Origin: Galaxea fascicularis | Lineage: Eukaryota; Cnidaria; Anthozoa; Scleractinia; Euphylliidae | Length of the DNA: 64,000 nucleotides | Direction: 5' to 3' | Assembly: GCA_948470475.1 (NCBI GenBank) | Contig: OX419336.1 | Location: forward strand, 40,932,881 to 40,996,880 | Part shown: one piece after another, positions 58,989 to 64,000 of the stretch | How the letters are laid out: each line of letters opens with the position of its first letter | How positions within the stretch are numbered: the first letter of the stretch is position 1 | Notes under the pieces: generated by a model | Told to the model about the DNA's origin: nothing | Database searches by the model: none | Seen by the model: only the letters and a program-made list of their open reading frames with translations | Program-made: the position numbers and the translations under genes

Positions 58989-60000
58989 TTGTTCTCTCAC
59001 ACAATTCACTTTTCCCATGGAAAGATGCTGTCATAGTCCAGTGTTAACTAGTTTCTTTGATGTACGAGCATTTTAATGTCTGTTTTATAGTTTTCTCTCC
59101 GTTTGAGACTTCACTATCCCGTAGGGTGTCTTGTACATCATATTTGCATGCTTTGACTTTCACGTTTTTGGACAGAAACAAGTTTTCTCATAATACTAAA
59201 ATTCTTTTGTAGTCACTAAAAATTCTTTGTTTGCCTGAACATGTGGGAAGTGTCCTTAAGGTACACACTCTTCTGCACACTTTGGTGACTTGGCACTGTA
59301 GCTTACATACATAACTTTTGCTTAAAGCCTGCTTTTCACTAGCGATGCAAGCACAAGCGCAAGCATAACAGCTCTTATTTCATTGTGAAAACGACTTTGA
59401 CACAAGCATAAACACAAGTGCAAGGATGACAATTTTTCCTTTTCTTGTGCTTGCGCTTGCATCCATAGTGAAAACCAGACTTGACAAATAAGTGCATTTG
59501 ATCTTCTTAAGTTTCTGCTTTTGCTTATGCTTATGTTGAAGCTGTTTTTCACTTGCGCCTGTGCTTGCATCTCTAGTGAAAACCAGGCTTAACAGTGCAT
59601 TGTCGCCACGTACACTGGCCAATTTCAACCTTGTAAAAAACATATTTCAATCAGAAATGTTTGATCTCAGGGGCGAGTTTATTTTGTGGCATTCTGAACT
59701 TTGTACATACCATCTGAACAATTTTCTTCAAGAACTCTGACTTTTACATTAAAGTTGTTTTTATATTCCCTCCAATTAAACAGTTTATAAGGAGAACTTT
59801 AGTGGTCCAAATATGACAAAAATGCGAGAACAAAACAAACATTTGACAACACTTTACTTTCATTTTTGTTTTATTTGTTGCAAGGTCTTGTTGTTATTCA
59901 TCGTGACTTGTTATTGTTTTTAATCACAACTTTTTGTTCTTAAACCATCAAAAAAGTAATGGAGAAGACCTCTCCAAAATCTTGAATAAAGAATGCTACA
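58989..60000 (+). other. MAGOH 3' UTR and downstream DNA
   Basis: AATAAA at 59985-59990 is a candidate MAGOH polyadenylation signal, which would make a 1-kb 3' UTR; closer signals were not fixed with confidence. The stretch includes the ATAAGC-type repeat copy at 59325-59591. Confidence 0.4.
59325..59591. mobile_element. MITE-like repeat rich in CAAGC motifs, copy 2
   Basis: Inverted ends AAGCCTGCTTTTCACTAGCG and TAGTGAAAACCAGGCTT. The interior is GCACAAGCGCAAGCATAA-type repeats, their complements, and an internal TAGTGAAAACCAGACTT, so two units may be fused. Related to 5079-5296. Confidence 0.7.
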
Positions 60001-60276
60001 ATAAAAAGAATGTTACAATAAAATAAACGCCATTCTTCATCACTTTGAAAGCTTTTCCTAATAAGCTAATAAAATATTTCGTGTCATAAACACTTTAAGA
60101 AAAAAAATCGTTCCCAGGCTCCTACTCGTTTCTAAAGTTTACAATATTGTACGGAGGGGCATAATTAACTAAGTGAAGCACGATCGTCCGGGTAAACTTA
60201 CATGTAGGCCTGTGAAGGTCTGTTTAAAGTAACATTGCCTGATGTTTCAACACCCAGCTGAGGGAAAGTGTGTTAA

Positions 60277-60463
60277 TAATAAATGTGATAGCGAGTAAAT
60301 GCATTGTGTCCATAATACAGGCAACAAATGCAAAGAGTCGTTGATGTCCTTGTAATATTTCTATATAGAGTAATTCTATATCATCTTCAGCAAGTACATC
60401 AACGACTCTGCATTTGCTGCTCGTGTTATCGAGACAATGCATTTACTCTGTATCACATTTATT
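60277..60463. mobile_element. Palindromic MITE
   Basis: Left arm AATAAATGTGATAGCGAGTA ... AGAGTCGTTGATGTCCTTG and right arm CAAGTACATCAACGACTCTG ... TACTCTGTATCACATTTATT are inverted copies of about 75 nt around an AT-rich loop. Confidence 0.7.
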
Positions 60464-60479
60464 CTCTATCAGCAGGCAA

Positions 60480-61590
60480 TGGATTTTGGGAAGTGTATAA
60501 GAAGTCTGTTGATGACTTCCGCTCAAGTTGTCGAAACGCCAGCACAAACAGTTCTTCTCAGGACTACACTCACCCGGACGATCCTACTTCACTTAGTTAT
60601 ACATACCTGCCAACTTTTTCCGACTTAAAAGCGTGAGATGTTTAACCTGAGAGTGCCAGTGTGTTTTGAAGACAACACGACGGTATCCGAAGATTTCCGA
60701 AAACGTCCGACAGGACGCTCGAAGACTTAAGGAAGAAGTTCCGAACAGGATGTTTATCGCTAAGACCTCGTTCCCAGTGTCTTTCCTTCAAAAATCAGGG
60801 ATTACGGGAAACGTATCGTCATCCACCCGTTTTACACGGACGTTTCATTTCTCGCATTGGTTTGGGTTTACATATTTTTGGAACGTGTGTCTGTTAGGCT
60901 GTAATAGCTCCCAGTTTTTCAACCAGGCGTGATAAATTAGTCTTACACCCTGGCGTGAGGTCGAAGTTTCAACCCGCAGCGTGAGAGTTGCCATGTACAT
61001 AGTTATGACTCATTTCCGTTGAATATAGGGTAAAACGGTGGTTAAAACTGCAGACGAAGCATCATGTTTTACGCTTATTCTATTATAAGGAGGGAGAGTA
61101 TCCCTCAGGTTTCCTGTGGGTGTTGACCTGACATGTTTGTTTTCCTCCAAACAAACCACAACTGAACATTATCTCTGTGCGTGGTTTATTATAATGTCGC
61201 CATTGTTTTTCCCAGCAACGTTATGACGGCGACGACGTTATTAGCGTGGCATGTATATCTATGAACACTTGAAATTATGACTGTCATAGCCTTGAATTTG
61301 ACCAGGTTGTAGAACAATATCGACCTAAAATAAACGTTCCTTTTCTAGATAACTTATGCAAGTATGAGTGTACAAACTTCACAAACCTCAATTTTTAGCA
61401 AATTCAGGCATAAATATATATATATTGCCCCTTTTAAATCAGTCTTTGGTCTTCTAATTACCACAGACATGCGTATCTACTCTAGCAAAGACTAATTAAT
61501 CGCGCGCGACAGAGCGGTTTCAATTGAGTGTGGAAAGTAATTTGCGTTTGCTTTGGTTTAACTTTACTTCGCTCTGTGATTTTTATAGGA
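60480..61590. other. Intergenic DNA
   Basis: No gene supported. 60530-60620 contains CAGGACTACACTCACCCGGA, which has the look of a retroelement 3' region. Repeats continue into the next palindrome. Confidence 0.4.
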
Positions 61591-61718
61591 AATCGCACGA
61601 CCTCGAGTACAATTCGGGACTAATAGGTACGAGTGATTTTCAAAGTTCTCAAAATTGGGAACTTTCAAAATCACGAGTATCTATTAATCCCGAATTTTAC
61701 GAGAAGGTCGTGCGATTT
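61591..61718. mobile_element. Palindromic MITE
   Basis: AATCGCACGACCTCGAGTAC ... ATTTTCAAAGTTC and its partner GAACTTTCAAAATCACGAG ... GAGAAGGTCGTGCGATT are arms of about 57 nt separated by roughly a dozen bases. No coding capacity. Confidence 0.75.
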
Positions 61719-61844
61719 TTTATTTATAATACATTAAACAATATTACGAACTTACGCGTCGTTGTCATGGAAACTTAATAGGTACTCCTACGGAATGCTA
61801 TTTGGGAGTAATTGTACTGCTCTCGACCAATCAGAATTGAGTAA

Positions 61845-62080
61845 TTTTGTTGAGTTGTACTGTGAGTTGTGAAAACTCACGCCACTTTCTCAACCAATGA
61901 GAAGCAAAACCGTGACCAATCGCAAGTTGCTCGCGCGTATTTTCCCGCACTTTTCGCCCTTTGCATGTATCTACTTCAAATTCTGATTGGTTCACTGAAC
62001 TGTCTTCATCTCTTGTATTTGGTCAGAGTAATTGCTTTCGCTTTGGTCCTACGACACACGATTGAAAACCACTCAAGGGA
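61845..62080 (+). mobile_element. CCAAT-rich repeat, copy 3
   Basis: Uninterrupted copy of the family at 32095-32460 and 33560-33830: CACGCCACTTTCTCAACCAATG, GACCAATCGCAAGTTGCTCG, TTTTCCCGCACTTTTCGCCC, TTCAAATTCTGATTGGTTCA, CTACGACACACGATTGAAAA. Lies just past the 3' end of the Kelch gene and may be in its 3' UTR. Confidence 0.65.
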
Positions 62081-62170
62081 ACACAACACTTCAGTAAATG
62101 TAAAAAATGTGTGCACACCTGTAGTCCTTAACGTATACTTTGTTATCACCAAATACTGGTTTCTACGGGC

Positions 62171-63868
62171 TCACCGAACAGCTTTTAAAACTGTTGTGTG
62201 GTTAAACCTGTGTGTACAAGCCCTAAACACTGTTGAGCCTCTAACTTGGCGAGCACTGTAAATGGGTATTTCTGTCATCTCCTCCCATTCCTTATTCTCC
62301 AAGTCATAGCTTTCAATTGACCTGGCTAAAGCGCCAAAATAATCGACCCCGCCTACGATATACAGTGTTTCGTTTAAACAAATCATACTGGCATTTGATC
62401 GAGGTGCGATCAGATTTGCCATCAAGTACCACTCGTTGGTTTCCACATTGCACACCTCGCAAGCTTTGGAACATGAACCATGCTCGTCCACACCACCCGC
62501 GATAAAAATCTTTCCGTTAGCCGCAACGCCACAAGCATCATATCTCGCGATTTTCAAGTCCGACATCCTCTCCCATCTGTTTTTAATCGTGTGAAGCCTG
62601 GCAACTTTGGCCGAAACGTCGTCTCTACAGACCCCACCCACAACATAAAGATAATGATTCATGGCAACAGGACAAGCCCCATACTCGAGTCCGAATTGAC
62701 AACGAACAATCCTTTTCCAGTGATTTGACCTGGAGTCGTATTTCGATACATAAAGATGGTTAGAACGATCTCTGGCAGATTTAATGTGGATTGAATACAT
62801 TTCTCCCCAAACAACGGTCACAGTATTTAGTGGCACTGATACAGTGTTCTCGTTTGTTGCGTCACATCGTAACTTTGACCAGCAATTTAAAGATGGGTCA
62901 AAAATATCGACCTCTGATGTTCTCTGAAAAAAGTACAGTTTGCCTTGAAATGATATCATCTGGAACGGTTCTTGTACGGCTTCATCAAAAGAACCCACTG
63001 TAAGCTCATACCACTCGTCTTCATCTGGCTGATAACATGAAATTACTGACCCTGTCTGAACGACCAGGTGATCCCGCGAACTTCTAGGTGGCTGGGGACA
63101 ATCCATTGTATGATAAATCCCATTTATGGCGTCCGTAACAAGCTTCAAACACTTTGAATTCTTTGTCACAAGCTTGTGCTGTGCAATGTCACTGAGCAGA
63201 GTAGTGCGAGGCACCAAAGCCAGTTGCATATGGCGAAATAACTCTTCGAATTTCTCTTTTCGTTTTCTCTTCAGCCACTTGCTCTGATAGGTCCACTTCA
63301 GTATGATTTTGAAAACGCCTTCTGAAGTAACATTAATGTCATCGAGGCATATCCATCGTTCCACTTGCTGGCTTTCCAGGTCAAGGAAATCGTGGGATTC
63401 GGCCACAGTAGTGAAATTTGAAACTATAAATTTTTTGGAACTAACAGTCAGGATCTCGCAGTGGTATTGCTCGGCAAAATAATACATCAAAATGCAGTTT
63501 GAAGGTGACAATTCACGCTCTAATAATCTCTCTGCCAAAGCTTTCAAATCCTGAATGAGCAAATAATCTGCTGCCACAATCAGATTTTTAGCATTCTTTT
63601 GAGTTATTACCACCCTTCCAGAGCGTATGAACGTCAGAACTTCGCTCATTACAGCCTCAGTGATGTGGTTCAGCCGAACGACCCCGTCTCTGTTTTCCTT
63701 CATGTCACTTTTTAGAAGTGCAGAGAAGAAATCACTCGCAGCTGAAAGCTCTTTCCTGCTGGCCTTAAACGTTTTGCCATCTTTCAACGCCAAAGTTACT
63801 TCATCCCTCAGCTCCCGCTTTACGGCGCTCTCAGGAGGACAGTTATGTTCAACCCCTCGGCTTGTCAT
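62171..63868 (-). CDS. KLHL: Kelch-like protein (BTB-BACK-Kelch)
   Basis: Single-exon reading frame of 565 residues from ATG (63868) to TGA (62171). Domain order: BTB about residues 22-118 (DGKTFKASRKELSAASDFFS ... AADYLLIQDLKALAE), BACK about 123-235 (SNCILMYYFAEQYHCEIL ... RWICLDDINV ... HMQLALVP), then a Kelch propeller from about 285 with clear Gly-Gly strands (YLYVVGGVCRDD, KIFIAGGVDEHG, TLYIVGGVDYFG). Proteins of this layout are substrate adaptors of CUL3 ubiquitin ligases; the substrate cannot be told from sequence. Early blades are degenerate, and the C-terminus lacks an obvious closing strand, so the propeller may be irregular. Intronless KLHL genes are common in expanded families. 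No specific human paralog is claimed. Confidence 0.92.
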   Translation of the reverse strand: MTSRGVEHNCPPESAVKRELRDEVTLALKDGKTFKASRKELSAASDFFSALLKSDMKENRDGVVRLNHITEAVMSEVLTFIRSGRVVITQKNAKNLIVAADYLLIQDLKALAERLLERELSPSNCILMYYFAEQYHCEILTVSSKKFIVSNFTTVAESHDFLDLESQQVERWICLDDINVTSEGVFKIILKWTYQSKWLKRKRKEKFEELFRHMQLALVPRTTLLSDIAQHKLVTKNSKCLKLVTDAINGIYHTMDCPQPPRSSRDHLVVQTGSVISCYQPDEDEWYELTVGSFDEAVQEPFQMISFQGKLYFFQRTSEVDIFDPSLNCWSKLRCDATNENTVSVPLNTVTVVWGEMYSIHIKSARDRSNHLYVSKYDSRSNHWKRIVRCQFGLEYGACPVAMNHYLYVVGGVCRDDVSAKVARLHTIKNRWERMSDLKIARYDACGVAANGKIFIAGGVDEHGSCSKACEVCNVETNEWYLMANLIAPRSNASMICLNETLYIVGGVDYFGALARSIESYDLENKEWEEMTEIPIYSARQVRGSTVFRACTHRFNHTTVLKAVR

Positions 63869-64000
63869 TACAATTTCATCGCAGAATGAACAAATGAAAG
63901 ATGCACATGTGTCCCTAGTACACGAATGAGGTAAAGTGGAAGGCTGATCATGTACATAACATGTCAGCCGAAATCGAAACTAATCGATCGCAGTCATGTA
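63869..64000 (-). other. Upstream flank of the Kelch gene
   Basis: About 130 bases holding the 5' UTR or proximal promoter of the reverse-strand gene. No TATA or initiator motif is convincing. Confidence 0.4.

Overview
The window is eukaryotic. It has long, intron-rich genes with GT/AG junctions, T-rich introns and many short inverted-repeat and tRNA-derived elements. Protein content and repeat style point to a cnidarian, probably an anthozoan and most likely a stony coral. That assignment is an inference from gene families and general repeat character, not from a database match.

Six protein genes could be assembled, and in each the reading frame closes across every junction. (1) + strand 3609-21200: a ZO-family (tight-junction protein) MAGUK, 29 coding exons, 1502 residues visible; the first exon lies outside the window. 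Order: PDZ1, PDZ2, PDZ3, SH3, inactive GUK, long charged linker, ZU5, UPA. (2) + strand 25025-31062: tropomodulin, 8 exons, 372 residues, with an acidic tail. (3) - strand 38633-34919: chondroitin sulfate N-acetylgalactosaminyltransferase, 3 exons, 565 residues. (4) - strand 50321-45962: a secreted, cysteine-free 272-residue protein with dibasic sites and repeated Q-K/E-R motifs ending in Gly-Arg-Arg or Gly-Lys-Lys, read here as a candidate neuropeptide precursor. (5) + strand 54636-58988: mago nashi (exon junction complex), 6 exons, 158 residues. (6) - strand 63868-62171: a single-exon BTB-BACK-Kelch protein, 565 residues. They look like neighbours by chance rather than a pathway; ZO and tropomodulin both touch the cortical actin cytoskeleton.

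Intergenic and intronic DNA is crowded with mobile DNA: foldback elements with tRNA-like sequences in their arms (23401-23816; 57634-58384), a foldback with minisatellite arms and a 9-bp target duplication (50904-51665), a TTA-flanked element carrying a tRNA-headed SINE (53305-54305), a CAGGGG-ended element (42102-42610), many palindromic MITEs, and two 3' ends of non-LTR retrotransposons.

Two observations stand out. The ZO protein continues past the point where, from memory, vertebrate ZO-1 ends (Asp-His-Phe): it reads His-Phe-Ser and then a full UPA domain. His-Phe-Ser is the autoproteolysis motif of PIDD and NUP98. The second is the peptide-precursor-like gene at 45962-50321, which I do not recognise as any described family.
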